Positions 1 to 7,814 of a stretch of DNA of 53,188 nt are shown here, in pieces. How positions within the stretch are numbered: the stretch's first letter is position 1; every line of letters starts with the position of its first letter. Both the position numbers and the translations under genes were made by a program. The DNA comes from an uncultured bacterium. Its GTDB lineage: Bacteria; Actinomycetota; Coriobacteriia; Coriobacteriales; Coriobacteriaceae. The notes under the pieces were generated by a model. It was not told the origin of the DNA, did not search any database, and saw only the letters and a program-made list of their open reading frames with translations. The stretch is taken from contig CAJMRP010000001.1 of the NCBI GenBank assembly GCA_905215765.1, positions 1 to 53,188 of the forward strand, read 5' to 3'.

Positions 1-327
1 TATGACGTCGAAGATGCGGCCGTGGGTGAACGACTGGATCTTGGTGGAGTACATCTCGCCGTCGAGGTTGATGGACTGGGCCTTCTTCGCGAACACGACG
101 GGCGCGTTGCCGAAATGGCGCGCGACCAGACATGCGATGCCGATGCCCGACGCCTCGATCGTGAGGATCTTGTTCACGGGCGCATCCGCGAACAGTCGGG
201 CGAACTCCGCGCCCATCTCGTCGATCAGGTTGACATCGATCTGGTGGTTGAGGAAGCTATCGACCTTCAGCACGCCTTCCGACTTGACGACGCCATCACG
301 CTTGATGCGTTCTTCCAAAAGCTTCAT
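1..327 (-). CDS. xpt: Xanthine phosphoribosyltransferase, N-terminal part (cut by left edge)
   Basis: This gene reads leftward and continues beyond base 1; 109 codons from an ATG at 325-327 are visible. Family knowledge: Xpt is a cytoplasmic purine-salvage enzyme that transfers phosphoribose from PRPP to xanthine to give XMP. The visible part opens with KLLEERIKRDGVV and then KVDSFLNHQID, the conserved N-terminal block of the Xpt family, followed by KILTIEASGIGIA and PVVFAKK, which match the substrate-binding core of the B. subtilis-type enzyme. The PRPP-binding loop lies outside the window. I see no purine-riboswitch core in the 58 bases before the neighbouring gene. The assignment is firm despite truncation. 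Confidence 0.9.
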   Translation of the reverse strand, partial: MKLLEERIKRDGVVKSEGVLKVDSFLNHQIDVNLIDEMGAEFARLFADAPVNKILTIEASGIGIACLVARHFGNAPVVFAKKAQSINLDGEMYSTKIQSFTHGRIFDVI

Positions 328-385
328 TCCGTGCCCTTTCGTGCGCTTCCGAACCAATGAATCATGCTCGAACAGTGTAGCAGAA

Positions 386-1342
386 TTAGAACACGATGCC
401 CGCAGCAGAGACAATCGCTCCTGCCACAATGCCGACGACAAGGAGTATCACCACGATGATGAGGTTTTGCTTAGGACGGCGGTTCGCTCGGAAGAGGACA
501 AGCAGGCCGACGCCCGCCGAGACGAGCAGGCCCGCGAACATGGCCCCCGCGCCGAGCACGCCTTCCACATACAGGTCGGCGATAACGACGCTCGCTGCGC
601 AGTTCGGGATGAGGCCCACGATGGCCGCCACAACGACCGAAAGCGCGCTATTCGAGCCGAGAATCTGTGCCAGCGCGTCCTCGCCTACCGTTTCGAGCAC
701 CACGTTCAAAAGCAGCGTGACGATGAAAATGAAGACCGTGACCTGGGCAGTGTGCTTGAGCGCGCTCTTCACGATGGAAGCGCCCGCATGGTCGTGATGG
801 TGTTCCTCGTCCTTTTCCGCCTCGTAGACAAGCTCGGGATTCTCCTCGCAGGCGTGACATTCGCCGTTGCAGTGGCAGTGATCGCGCTGGCAGAGCTCGT
901 GGATGCGTAGATGCTCTTCAGGACGATGGAGCAAGCGGAGCACGCCGTCGAGCGCAAGGCCCGCGACAATGCCCACGACCACCTTCGCACCCAGGATAGC
1001 GCCCATGGTGGAAAGGGGCACCTGAGCCGCGAGGAAGATGGGGATCATCTCGTCGGATGTGGACAGAAGCACAGCGATGAGCGTGCCGACCGTGATGACG
1101 CGGCCCGCATAGAGCGTCGACGCAGCCGCCGAAAAGCCGCATTGGGGCACGACGCCGAGCACCGCGCCAATGACGGGGCCCGCCTTCCCCGCGCGCTTGA
1201 TGGCGTTTTGCGCCTTGTCGCCCGCCTTGTGCTCGAGCCATTCCATAGCCAGATAGGTTACGAACAAAAACGGGATGAGGTAAAGTGTGTCTTCAATTGA
1301 GTGTTCGAGGACATGCCCCGCGATATGCATGATTTCTTCCAT
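386..1342 (-). CDS. Putative 10-TM heavy-metal (arsenic/manganese type) efflux permease
   Basis: A 318-residue polytopic membrane protein of the family annotated as arsenic efflux protein or 10-TM heavy-metal exporter (PF11449). The first half carries VVPQCGFSAAAS and LYAGRVITVGTLIAV (about residues 65-91) and the second half LIPNCAASVVIADLYVEG, so the two halves look like an internal repeat. Between them (residues 143-186) is a cytoplasmic-type loop very rich in Cys and His (CQRDHCHCNGECHAC, then EEHHHDH), a likely metal-binding site. The start chosen is ATG 1340-1342; an internal ATG four codons later is also possible, and the open frame extends upstream without a ribosome-binding site. The transported ion cannot be read from the sequence. 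Confidence 0.8.
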   Translation of the reverse strand: MEEIMHIAGHVLEHSIEDTLYLIPFLFVTYLAMEWLEHKAGDKAQNAIKRAGKAGPVIGAVLGVVPQCGFSAAASTLYAGRVITVGTLIAVLLSTSDEMIPIFLAAQVPLSTMGAILGAKVVVGIVAGLALDGVLRLLHRPEEHLRIHELCQRDHCHCNGECHACEENPELVYEAEKDEEHHHDHAGASIVKSALKHTAQVTVFIFIVTLLLNVVLETVGEDALAQILGSNSALSVVVAAIVGLIPNCAASVVIADLYVEGVLGAGAMFAGLLVSAGVGLLVLFRANRRPKQNLIIVVILLVVGIVAGAIVSAAGIVF

Positions 1343-1435
1343 AGCGAGGTATTCTAACGCAGCGGCATTCGCGCAGGCGGCAACGTGGGCGCAGTTTCGC
1401 CAAGCGACAAGAAAAACAGAAGGAGCAGCGCATAT

Positions 1436-2146
1436 ATGATCGGAACCATCGTCAACACCGTGGCCATCGTCGTGGGAAGCGCCATCGGAAGCCTTGCGAA
1501 ACGCGGACTTGGCGAGAAATACCAGAACATCCTGTTCTGCGCGATGGGCCTTGCGGCGACAGGCCTGGGTCTTCATTCCGTTGTCGAGGGCATGAGCGAA
1601 AGCGTCTATCCCGTGCTGTTCATTGCGAGCCTCGCCATCGGCGGCGTCGCGGGCACGGCGATCGACATCGAGGGACGCTTCGACCGCCTGACCGAGCGCC
1701 TGTCGAAATCGAAGGTGGACGAAAGCAGCGGAACAAACCTCTCACGTGGTCTTTCGACCGGCATCGTGCTCTTCTGCTTCGGCACGCTTTCCATCTTGGG
1801 GCCGATCAATAGCGCGCTTTACGGCGACGAGACGTTTCTGCTCACCAACGCGACACTCGACTTCGTGACTTCAATGGTCTTAGCGTCGTCATTCGGCATC
1901 GGCATGGCGCTCGCGGGCGTGGTGCTCTTTTGCTGGCAGGGTTCGATCTTCCTTTTGGCGCAGTGGCTCGAACCGCTTATGACCGCGAACCTGATGTGCG
2001 AGATCACCATCGTCGGCGGTTTTCTGATTCTCGCATCGGGCCTGTCCATCTTGAAGATCAAGGAGATTTCGGTCATGAATCTCCTGCCCGCGCTCTTGGT
2101 GCCGCCCGCCTGGTTTGCCATCCTGCCGCTTTTGCCCCTTGGGTGA
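1436..2146 (+). CDS. DUF554 family membrane protein
   Basis: 236 residues. The ATG is preceded by AGGAG ten bases upstream (1421-1425), which favours it over the GTG at 1385. The N-terminus (IGTIVNTVAIVVGSAIGSLAKRG) and the block CFGTLSILGPINSALYGDE followed by KATLDFV-type sequence (here NATLDFVTSMVLASSFG) are typical of DUF554 (YdfK/YqgA-like) integral membrane proteins. I count six to seven hydrophobic segments. The function of the family is not established; some members are described as possible transporters. It is divergent from the metal exporter and convergent with the following DUF1847 gene. Confidence 0.85.
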   Translation: MIGTIVNTVAIVVGSAIGSLAKRGLGEKYQNILFCAMGLAATGLGLHSVVEGMSESVYPVLFIASLAIGGVAGTAIDIEGRFDRLTERLSKSKVDESSGTNLSRGLSTGIVLFCFGTLSILGPINSALYGDETFLLTNATLDFVTSMVLASSFGIGMALAGVVLFCWQGSIFLLAQWLEPLMTANLMCEITIVGGFLILASGLSILKIKEISVMNLLPALLVPPAWFAILPLLPLG

Positions 2147-2204
2147 GTTATCTTTGACATCGAGCATAAGTCACTCGTGCCTTGCGGGAGGTGTCTTAAG
2201 CGCC

Positions 2205-2858
2205 TCATTCCCCTTTGCCGGATGCGATTTCCCCAATTGTTTTTTCCAGCTTACGCTTGTAAACAGAATCGGCGGCATAAAGCACTGAACAGGGGTTATG
2301 CACCGTCATAAAATCCTTTGCAACCAAGGTCACTGCGGGCGCATTTGAATATTTGCAGAAAAGCGCATCGTGTCCTACGCAAATTCCCATCAGGATATTC
2401 AGATCCGTCTTTGCATCGTTGAGCAACAGAGCCTGCATGATCGGATTGCAGATAACACTATCTTCTGCCAACGAAGGCGCGTCAATGTTCAGGTCGGCTT
2501 TCATGTTGCTTTCCAACTTGCAGCCAACTACCTGCACTTCAAACCCGGCCTTCCTGAGAAGCTCTGTCAGGATACGCGTTTCCCTCAACATTGCCGTGCA
2601 GGTTGCTATGCCAACAAGAGACGCCCCCATGAAGGACGCAAACTTGATCGTGTCCTGAACGCGTGTCGAATTAACCGTTTCAGCGCTGACTATCGCGGCA
2701 GATTCCATTATGAGATGGTTCTCGGGTTCGTTGTAGAGACGCAGCGCCTCGTCATGCATTTCTTTGGTAATTGATGTTTGAACACAGAAATCAGGCGCCG
2801 TCTTGTCCAGGTGTTCGCAAGCTATAACCCGGCAACTCTCGCAAGCAATATCGCTCAT
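2205..2858 (-). CDS. DUF1847 family cysteine-rich (metal-binding) protein
   Basis: 217 residues from ATG 2856-2858, with a GAGG element about nine bases upstream; the frame extends 12 codons further without a better site. The N-terminus has C6, C9, C14 and C25 (SDIACESCRVIACEHL ... DFCVQ), the zinc- or Fe-S-like cluster that defines DUF1847 proteins. The C-terminal part has GICVGHDALFCKYS and VAKDFMTVHNP, also typical. These proteins are common in anaerobes and their role is unknown. The gene is convergent with the DUF554 gene, with 58 bases between their stops. The 5' side faces a structured non-coding segment. Confidence 0.8.
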   Translation of the reverse strand: MSDIACESCRVIACEHLDKTAPDFCVQTSITKEMHDEALRLYNEPENHLIMESAAIVSAETVNSTRVQDTIKFASFMGASLVGIATCTAMLRETRILTELLRKAGFEVQVVGCKLESNMKADLNIDAPSLAEDSVICNPIMQALLLNDAKTDLNILMGICVGHDALFCKYSNAPAVTLVAKDFMTVHNPCSVLYAADSVYKRKLEKTIGEIASGKGE

Positions 2859-2983
2859 CGTCCTCAACGCCTTTCGATTCCGCATTGCACTCAATTCCGC
2901 AAGGGAGCGAAGATGCCCCGTCTTGCGTCGTTACGCTCAGCCACAAAATAACACCCAGCAAGAGGAAAGGCAATTCTTGACAA

Positions 2984-3160
2984 GCGCTCCGACCAGGGCA
3001 CCCTGCGCATGGGGGAAGTGCGAAGCGCCACGCTCGCTCCGAAGACAGCGAGGGCCCGCCTGGCGAGGTCAGGTGGCGCGAAAGGTTGAGGACGCGTACT
3101 TCGGTACGCGAGCGACGGTTTGAACGGCAAGATGGGGTGCTTGCGGCCCGCGCAGCGTCG
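2984..3160. ncRNA. Candidate structured RNA of unknown class
   Basis: This gene-free stretch between the DUF1847 start and the ettA 3' end contains nested complementary segments. CAGGG/CCCTG lies at 2994-2998/3001-3005. GCGCCAC (3025-3031) pairs with GTGGCGC (3073-3079) and encloses CTCGCT/AGCGAG (3033-3038/3047-3052). CGCGTAC-TTCG-GTACGCG (3093-3110) is a 7-bp stem with a UUCG tetraloop on the plus strand. GCACCC (2998-3003) can pair with GGGTGC (3135-3140) as a closing helix, and CTGCGC (3003-3008) with GCGCAG (3150-3155) as an alternative or pseudoknot. The tetraloop favours the plus strand, in which case the hairpin at 3165-3192 would close it. Short ORFs across it resemble no known protein. 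Confidence 0.45.
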
Positions 3161-3164
3161 AGTA

Positions 3165-3192
3165 GTTACGCGGTTTGGTAAAACCGCGTAAC
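3165..3192. terminator. Perfect 12-bp hairpin after ettA, terminator-like
   Basis: GTTACGCGGTTT (3165-3176) and AAACCGCGTAAC (3181-3192) form a perfect 12-bp stem with a 4-base loop, three bases past the ettA stop codon. There is no T-run on either strand, so it may be a Rho-independent terminator of weak type or an mRNA 3'-end stabiliser. It sits between ettA (leftward) and the candidate plus-strand RNA, so it could serve both. Confidence 0.55.
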
Positions 3193-3195
3193 AAA

Positions 3196-4875
3196 TTAGT
3201 CGCGCGTCAGCTTGCGGTGGATACGATGCGGCTGGGCTGCGTCCTCGCCCAGGCGCTCGATGCGGTTGGCCTGATAGGCCTCAAAGTTGCCCTCGAACCA
3301 ATACCAGTTGCCCGGATTCTCGTCGGTGCCCTCCCACGCCAGAATGTGCGTGGCGACGCGGTCCAGGAACATGCGGTCGTGGCTAATGACCACCGAGCAG
3401 CCCGGGAACTCGAGCAGCGCCGCTTCGAGCGAGGACAGCGTCTCGACGTCGAGATCGTTCGTGGGCTCGTCGAGGAGCAGCAGGTTGCCGCCCTGCTTGA
3501 GCGTGAGTGCCAGGTTCAGACGATTGCGCTCACCACCGGAGAGTACGCCAGCGCGCTTCTGCTGGTCCTGGCCCTTAAAGCCAAAGCTCGCCACATAAGC
3601 GCGGCTCGGAACCTCGGTCTCGCCGACCATCATGTGGTCCAGGCCATCCGAGACGACCTCCCACAGGTTCTTGTCAGGGTCGATGCCAGAACGGTTCTGA
3701 TCGACATAGGAGATCTTGACGGTCTCACCCACCTCGAGCTCGCCCGAAGTCAGCGGCTCCAAACCCACAATCGTCTTGAACAGCGTGGTCTTACCGACGC
3801 CGTTGGGACCGATGACGCCCACGATGCCGTTGCGCGGCAGGGTGAATGATAGGTCGTCGATGAGCACACGGCCATCGAACTCCTTGTGCAGGTGATGGGC
3901 CTCGAGCACCTTGTTGCCCAGGCGCGGTCCGACGGGAATGCGGATGTCGGTCCAGTCGAGCTTCTGGCTTGCGCGGGCCTCGGCCTCCATCTCCTCGTAG
4001 CGAGCCAGACGGGCCTTGTTCTTGGCCTGGCGAGCCTTGGGCGAGCTGCGTACCCACTCGAGCTCGGCCTCCATGCGCTTGGCGAGCTTGGCGTCGCGGT
4101 TGCCCTGCGCCTCGATACGGGCGGCCTTGGTCTCCAGATACGTGGAGTAGTTGCCCTTGTAGGGATAAAGGTGACCGCGGTCGACCTCGCAGATCCACTC
4201 GGCAACGTTATCCAGAAAGTAGCGATCGTGCGTGACGGCAAGCACCGCGCCCTGGTAGTTGTGCAGGAAGTGCTCGAGCCACAGGATCGACTCGGCGTCC
4301 AGGTGGTTCGTAGGCTCGTCGAGCAGCAGCAGGTCGGGAGCCTCGAGCAGCAGCTTGCACAGGGCCACGCGACGGCGCTCGCCGCCGGAAAGCACATTAA
4401 CCGGCATGTCAGAATCGGGCAGCTGCAGGGCGTCCATGGCCTGGCCGAGCTTGGAATCGATATCCCAGCCGTCAGCGGCGTCGATCTCGTCCTGGAGCTT
4501 GCCCATCTCGGCCATGAGGGCGTCCATGTCGCAATCCGGGTCGCACATCTCCTCGCCGATCTTATTGAAGCGATCGACTTTGGCGATCATATCGCCAAAC
4601 GCCATGCGCACGTTCTCGATGACGGTCTTGTCGTCGTCGAGCGGCGGCTCCTGCTGCAGGATGCCCACAGTGTAGCCGGGGGTGAGCCTGGCATCGCCGT
4701 TGGAGACCTCCTCGATGCCGGCCATAATCTTGAGCAGGGTCGACTTACCCATGCCGTTGGGACCCACGACGCCGATCTTGGCACCGGGGTAGAAGCTCAG
4801 GGTCACGTCGTCAAGGATTACCTTGTCGCCATGGGCCTTGCGAGCCTGATACATCTGGTAGATAAACTCTGCCAT
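3196..4875 (-). CDS. ettA: Energy-dependent translational throttle protein EttA (ABC-F ATPase)
   Basis: 559 residues with two ABC ATPase domains and no membrane segments. Walker A motifs are GPNGMGKST (38-46) and GPNGVGKTT (near 355). Signature motifs are LSGGERRRVAL and LSGGERNRLNL, each followed by a LLLLDEPTNxLD Walker B block. The N-terminal MAEFIYQMYQARKAHGDK and the linker with RSSPKARQAKNKARL are diagnostic of EttA rather than other ABC-F proteins. Family knowledge: EttA binds the ribosomal E site and gates entry into elongation according to the ATP/ADP ratio. It is transcribed alone, with an SdpI terminator upstream and a hairpin immediately downstream. Confidence 0.95.
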   Translation of the reverse strand: MAEFIYQMYQARKAHGDKVILDDVTLSFYPGAKIGVVGPNGMGKSTLLKIMAGIEEVSNGDARLTPGYTVGILQQEPPLDDDKTVIENVRMAFGDMIAKVDRFNKIGEEMCDPDCDMDALMAEMGKLQDEIDAADGWDIDSKLGQAMDALQLPDSDMPVNVLSGGERRRVALCKLLLEAPDLLLLDEPTNHLDAESILWLEHFLHNYQGAVLAVTHDRYFLDNVAEWICEVDRGHLYPYKGNYSTYLETKAARIEAQGNRDAKLAKRMEAELEWVRSSPKARQAKNKARLARYEEMEAEARASQKLDWTDIRIPVGPRLGNKVLEAHHLHKEFDGRVLIDDLSFTLPRNGIVGVIGPNGVGKTTLFKTIVGLEPLTSGELEVGETVKISYVDQNRSGIDPDKNLWEVVSDGLDHMMVGETEVPSRAYVASFGFKGQDQQKRAGVLSGGERNRLNLALTLKQGGNLLLLDEPTNDLDVETLSSLEAALLEFPGCSVVISHDRMFLDRVATHILAWEGTDENPGNWYWFEGNFEAYQANRIERLGEDAAQPHRIHRKLTRD

Positions 4876-4965
4876 TTGCCTGTTCTATCCTTTCTACCTG
4901 CTGTTTCCCTATTCTTGATTCGCTTTAGTGGAAACGAAATGAGGGAACCAGCTCTGAAACGTAAC

Positions 4966-4986
4966 GAAAAAGGGGCATGGTTGCCC
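4966..4986 (-). terminator. Intrinsic terminator after the sdpR-sdpI operon
   Basis: On the minus strand GGGCA-ACCA-TGCCC is followed by CTTTTT (stem 4973-4977/4982-4986, T-run complementary to 4966-4970). It lies about 75 bases past the sdpI stop and separates that operon from ettA. Confidence 0.6.
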
Positions 4987-5059
4987 ACACCCCCTAATAC
5001 TACCTGGGAAAAGTCCCCCGGAACATACTATGAACTGCGTACGCTAGTTTTCCGCAACC

Positions 5060-5764
5060 TTAACGAGCGGCTCGCTGCGATTTGCGCCACAACAGATACG
5101 AGTAGACGTAAACGGCTCCAACCGAACCAAACGCCAGAGCCGCAATCACCGCGGCGACGACTTCACTCGAAAGCACGCTGCCTGCCACGCCCATCACAAT
5201 CAGGCCAATACCCAGCACCATAAAGCAGGCGCCGCCAAAACGCTGCGTACGGCGCCAGTTCTCGGGATCGGCAAGCGCCCAGGGTGTCTTGATACCGAGC
5301 GTATAGTTCTGCTTCACACGCGGCAAGTAGTTGCCTACGCCGATGAACAGCAAACCGACAACACCGGAAATCAGCACGTTAACCGAACCGACCGCCGGCA
5401 CTACGCCCCAGACCGTAAGCTCTCCCAGCCAGCTTATGGCGCACATGAACAAGGTGAAGGCGATTACGAAGCCCTGGTAGAACTTGCCCGAGGTTCGATA
5501 TGCCTCACCTTTGGGGTCGATGCGCGGCACCATGCAGAACATTGCGAGAAGCGCCAGAGGCAGCACGCCGAGCGCGGAGGCCATCCAACTAGGACCCCAA
5601 CCGTCGACGGCGCCGTTCGCGCCCCAGTGCGTGGGAATCTGTGCAGGCAGGCTCGGCATCACCATGAGGTGCGCTACAACATTAATAGCGCAGACCACAA
5701 CAAGCATGGCCCACACGCGCGACGATACCCCCGTGGCGTGAATGCCCTTGTTTTCGTTATTCAT
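5060..5764 (-). CDS. sdpI: SdpI-family membrane protein (DUF1648/SdpI)
   Basis: 234 residues. ATG 5762-5764 is preceded by GGAAGG at an 8-base spacing and overlaps the end of sdpR by eight bases, indicating translational coupling; a GTG three codons upstream is less likely. Domain order is a DUF1648-type N-terminus (PAQIPTHWGANGAVDGWG, about 40-58) followed by an SdpI domain (VGNYLPRVKQNYTLGIKTPWALADPENWRRTQRFGG, in the second half). There are about six to seven TM segments. In B. subtilis SdpI is an immunity protein against the SdpC toxin and also a signal transducer that sequesters SdpR. No SdpC-like toxin gene is visible here. Confidence 0.85.
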   Translation of the reverse strand: MNNENKGIHATGVSSRVWAMLVVVCAINVVAHLMVMPSLPAQIPTHWGANGAVDGWGPSWMASALGVLPLALLAMFCMVPRIDPKGEAYRTSGKFYQGFVIAFTLFMCAISWLGELTVWGVVPAVGSVNVLISGVVGLLFIGVGNYLPRVKQNYTLGIKTPWALADPENWRRTQRFGGACFMVLGIGLIVMGVAGSVLSSEVVAAVIAALAFGSVGAVYVYSYLLWRKSQRAAR

Positions 5765-6035
5765 CCTTATCACCTTCCGTGTTTGTAAAGCCCATAAACC
5801 AACCGATCAAGTCCTGCATGACGGTGGTGTTTAAGCTGTATACGATGTTTTGGCCATGGCGCTCGTCGGTCACCAACCCGGCGTTTTTGAGCGTCGCCAA
5901 GTGATGGCTCAGCGACGGCTTACTGATATCGAAATGCTCGGCAAGCTCCCCCGCCGTGCAATTGCCCTCGCGCAGCAACTCCAAAATGCGCCGTCGCGTT
6001 GGATCGGCAAGCGCCTTAAAACCCTCTCCCGGCAT
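5757..6035 (-). CDS. sdpR: SdpR-like ArsR-family autorepressor
   Basis: 92 residues from ATG 6033-6035, which has GAGGAGG four bases upstream; this strong site excludes the two upstream in-frame ATGs. The protein is a winged-helix ArsR-type regulator: FKALADPTRRRILELLREG, then the recognition helix region ISKPSLSHHLATLKNAGLV. It lacks the ELCVCDL metal-binding motif of metal-sensing ArsR proteins, as SdpR does. It forms an operon with sdpI. The promoter has an inverted repeat overlapping its -35 element, consistent with autorepression. Confidence 0.85.
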   Translation of the reverse strand: MPGEGFKALADPTRRRILELLREGNCTAGELAEHFDISKPSLSHHLATLKNAGLVTDERHGQNIVYSLNTTVMQDLIGWFMGFTNTEGDKDE

Positions 6036-6069
6036 AAGACCTCCTCTCATCATCTCTCATGACGTGCAC

Positions 6070-6107
6070 ACTATACTCAATATTTAGATGTTTGTCTAAC
6101 TATCTAA
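6070..6107 (-). promoter_or_regulatory. sdpR promoter with overlapping operator palindromes
   Basis: Minus-strand promoter: -35 TAGACA (complement of 6093-6098), 17-base spacer, -10 TATAGT (complement of 6070-6075). The -35 is covered by TTAGA (6084-6088) paired with TCTAA (6095-6099), and by an outer repeat TTAGAT (6084-6089)/ATCTAA (6102-6107). This is the expected place for an ArsR-type autorepressor. Confidence 0.65.
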
Positions 6108-6164
6108 TCGCAATGCTTCAAACCACATCAAAGCAAACGCCATCGCAACCTATGGGCGATTACC

Positions 6165-6170
6165 TATAAT
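6165..6170 (+). promoter_or_regulatory. -10 element upstream of tcdA
   Basis: A perfect TATAAT at 6165-6170, 45 bases before the tcdA ATG. No good -35 hexamer is seen at the proper distance. A GGAGG ribosome-binding site is at 6204-6208. Confidence 0.5.
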
Positions 6171-6214
6171 GGCGATAGCTAAAACACGACCTGCTTCCCC
6201 ATCGGAGGATATTT

Positions 6215-7012
6215 ATGACCGAAACCACAGCCGCAGCCGCCATCGAGACACGCGACACCAAGCTCGAGATTATCATGGGCCGCGAGGCACTCGATAAGCT
6301 CGCCGGTGCTACGGTGCTAGTGCTCGGCTGCGGAGGCGTGGGCTCCAACTGCTGCGAGGCACTCGCCCGCGGCGGCATTGGTCATTTCGTCATTCTGGAT
6401 AAGGACATCATCGCGCCCAGCAATATCAATCGCCAGGCCATCGCCTTTCACAGCACCGTCGGCAAGCGCAAGGTTGACGTGATGGAGGCCATGATCCACG
6501 ACATCAATCCCGCCGCCACCGTCATCAAACGAACTGAATACCTGTTGAGCGATAACATCGACGAATTCTTTGCGAGCGTTTTTGAGCAGACGGGCGGCAA
6601 GCTCGATTACGTCATCGACGCCATCGACACCATCTCGGCCAAGCTCGCCATTGCGAAATATGCTCAAGACCACGACATCCGCTTGGTTAGCTCCATGGGC
6701 GGGGCCAACAAGCTCCATCCCGAGTGCCTCCGCTTTGCCGACATCTTCGATACGGTACGTGACCCCATGAGCCGCATTATGCGCAAAGAATGCAAGAAGC
6801 GCGGAATCAAGAGTCTGCATGTACTGTTTAGCTGCGAGGAATCGGTTAAGACGCAGCCCCGCGACCCTTCCAATATCCACGAGCGCACCGAGCTGGGAAC
6901 CGCCAGCTTTATGCCGCCCATCATGGGCCAGATGATCGCCGGAGAGGTTATCCGCCAGATCAGTGGCCGCGGCACCGAGCGCGTGCGCGCCGATGGCCAG
7001 CGCCTAGACTAG
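6215..7012 (+). CDS. tcdA: tRNA threonylcarbamoyladenosine dehydratase (ThiF/E1-like)
   Basis: 265 residues, E1/ThiF-like fold. The nucleotide-binding motif is VLVLGCGGVGSNCCEALARGG near residues 32-50, followed by LDKDIIAPSNINRQ (the acidic and NRQ residues that activate substrate by adenylation). The segment DYVIDAIDTISAKLAI and the C-terminal GTASFMPPIMGQMIAGEVIRQI match the TcdA/CsdL subgroup. Family knowledge: it cyclises t6A37 in tRNAs that read ANN codons to ct6A using ATP. It is followed 14 bases later by a TatD-type gene, probably in one transcript. Confidence 0.88.
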   Translation: MTETTAAAAIETRDTKLEIIMGREALDKLAGATVLVLGCGGVGSNCCEALARGGIGHFVILDKDIIAPSNINRQAIAFHSTVGKRKVDVMEAMIHDINPAATVIKRTEYLLSDNIDEFFASVFEQTGGKLDYVIDAIDTISAKLAIAKYAQDHDIRLVSSMGGANKLHPECLRFADIFDTVRDPMSRIMRKECKKRGIKSLHVLFSCEESVKTQPRDPSNIHERTELGTASFMPPIMGQMIAGEVIRQISGRGTERVRADGQRLD

Positions 7013-7026
7013 CGGAGCGCACCGAG

Positions 7027-7809
7027 ATGGAGCCCCGGTTATTTGATGCACACTGCCATCTTGATTTAATGGCTCACCCGGACGCCGTTGCCGATGAGGC
7101 GACGGCGCTGGGCTTGGGTCTATTTGACTGCGGCGTCAATCCGCGCGACTTTTCGGCCGCAAACGAGCGCGCCTGTCGCCAACCAGGCATCATCGCCGGC
7201 GTTGGGCTTCACCCCTGGTGGCTCGCCGATGGTCACTGCGGTTTTGTCGAAGTCAATCTGCTTTGCGAAGTTGCTGCCCAAGAACGCTACATCGGCGAAG
7301 TCGGACTCGACTTTTCCGCGCGCTTTGCTGGAAGTGAGCCGCTACAAATACAGGCACTTAACCGGCTCTGCGATGCGCTCGTGCAGCATCCTCTTACCGG
7401 GCGCGTGATATCAATTCACGCCGTTCGTTCGGCAGGAGCCGTACTGGACGTCCTCGAATCGCATGGACTACTCATCCCAAACCCCGACTCCCCCGTTATC
7501 ATCTTCCACTGGTTTAGCGGTACTTCGGACGAACTCGTCCGCGCGCGTAATGCGGGCTGTTATTTTTCCGTCAACGAACGCATGCTCGCATCTAAACGAG
7601 GACGCGAATACGTACGACAAATTCCACTCGATCGTTTACTGCTCGAGACCGATGCACCAGCGGAGGCAAACGCAGAAATAAGCGCACAGTCACTCATCAG
7701 ATCGCTCGAAAGCGCCTCAGAACACGTCGCCTCGCTCAAAAAATGCGACGCAAAGCATATTGAGTCGGCGGTTTTAGCGAATGCACACTCTGTTTTTAGC
7801 CTTCGCTAA
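7027..7809 (+). CDS. TatD-family metal-dependent hydrolase
   Basis: 260 residues. The N-terminal LFDAHCHLDL contains the HxH metal pair; GVGLHPWW, IGEVGLDFS and the C-terminal DRLLLETDAPAE are TatD motifs that supply the remaining His, Glu and Asp ligands. The protein is more divergent than canonical TatD: the usual third-His block is VIIFHWFSGT here. Family members are 3'-5' DNA exonucleases or deoxyribonucleases of uncertain physiological role. ATG 7025-7029 region start is at 7027 with GGAG upstream, 14 bases after tcdA, suggesting co-transcription. Confidence 0.78.
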   Translation: MEPRLFDAHCHLDLMAHPDAVADEATALGLGLFDCGVNPRDFSAANERACRQPGIIAGVGLHPWWLADGHCGFVEVNLLCEVAAQERYIGEVGLDFSARFAGSEPLQIQALNRLCDALVQHPLTGRVISIHAVRSAGAVLDVLESHGLLIPNPDSPVIIFHWFSGTSDELVRARNAGCYFSVNERMLASKRGREYVRQIPLDRLLLETDAPAEANAEISAQSLIRSLESASEHVASLKKCDAKHIESAVLANAHSVFSLR

Positions 7810-7814
7810 CCCCT

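Noticed and set aside
2977..2982. TTGACA as a -35 element for the candidate structured RNA
   Set aside because: No -10 hexamer is present at 16-18 bases, and the proposed helices would begin within the promoter.
3886..5223. Plus-strand open frame (445 codons) opposite ettA
   Set aside because: Shadow of EttA; it crosses the ettA start, the terminator and part of sdpI.
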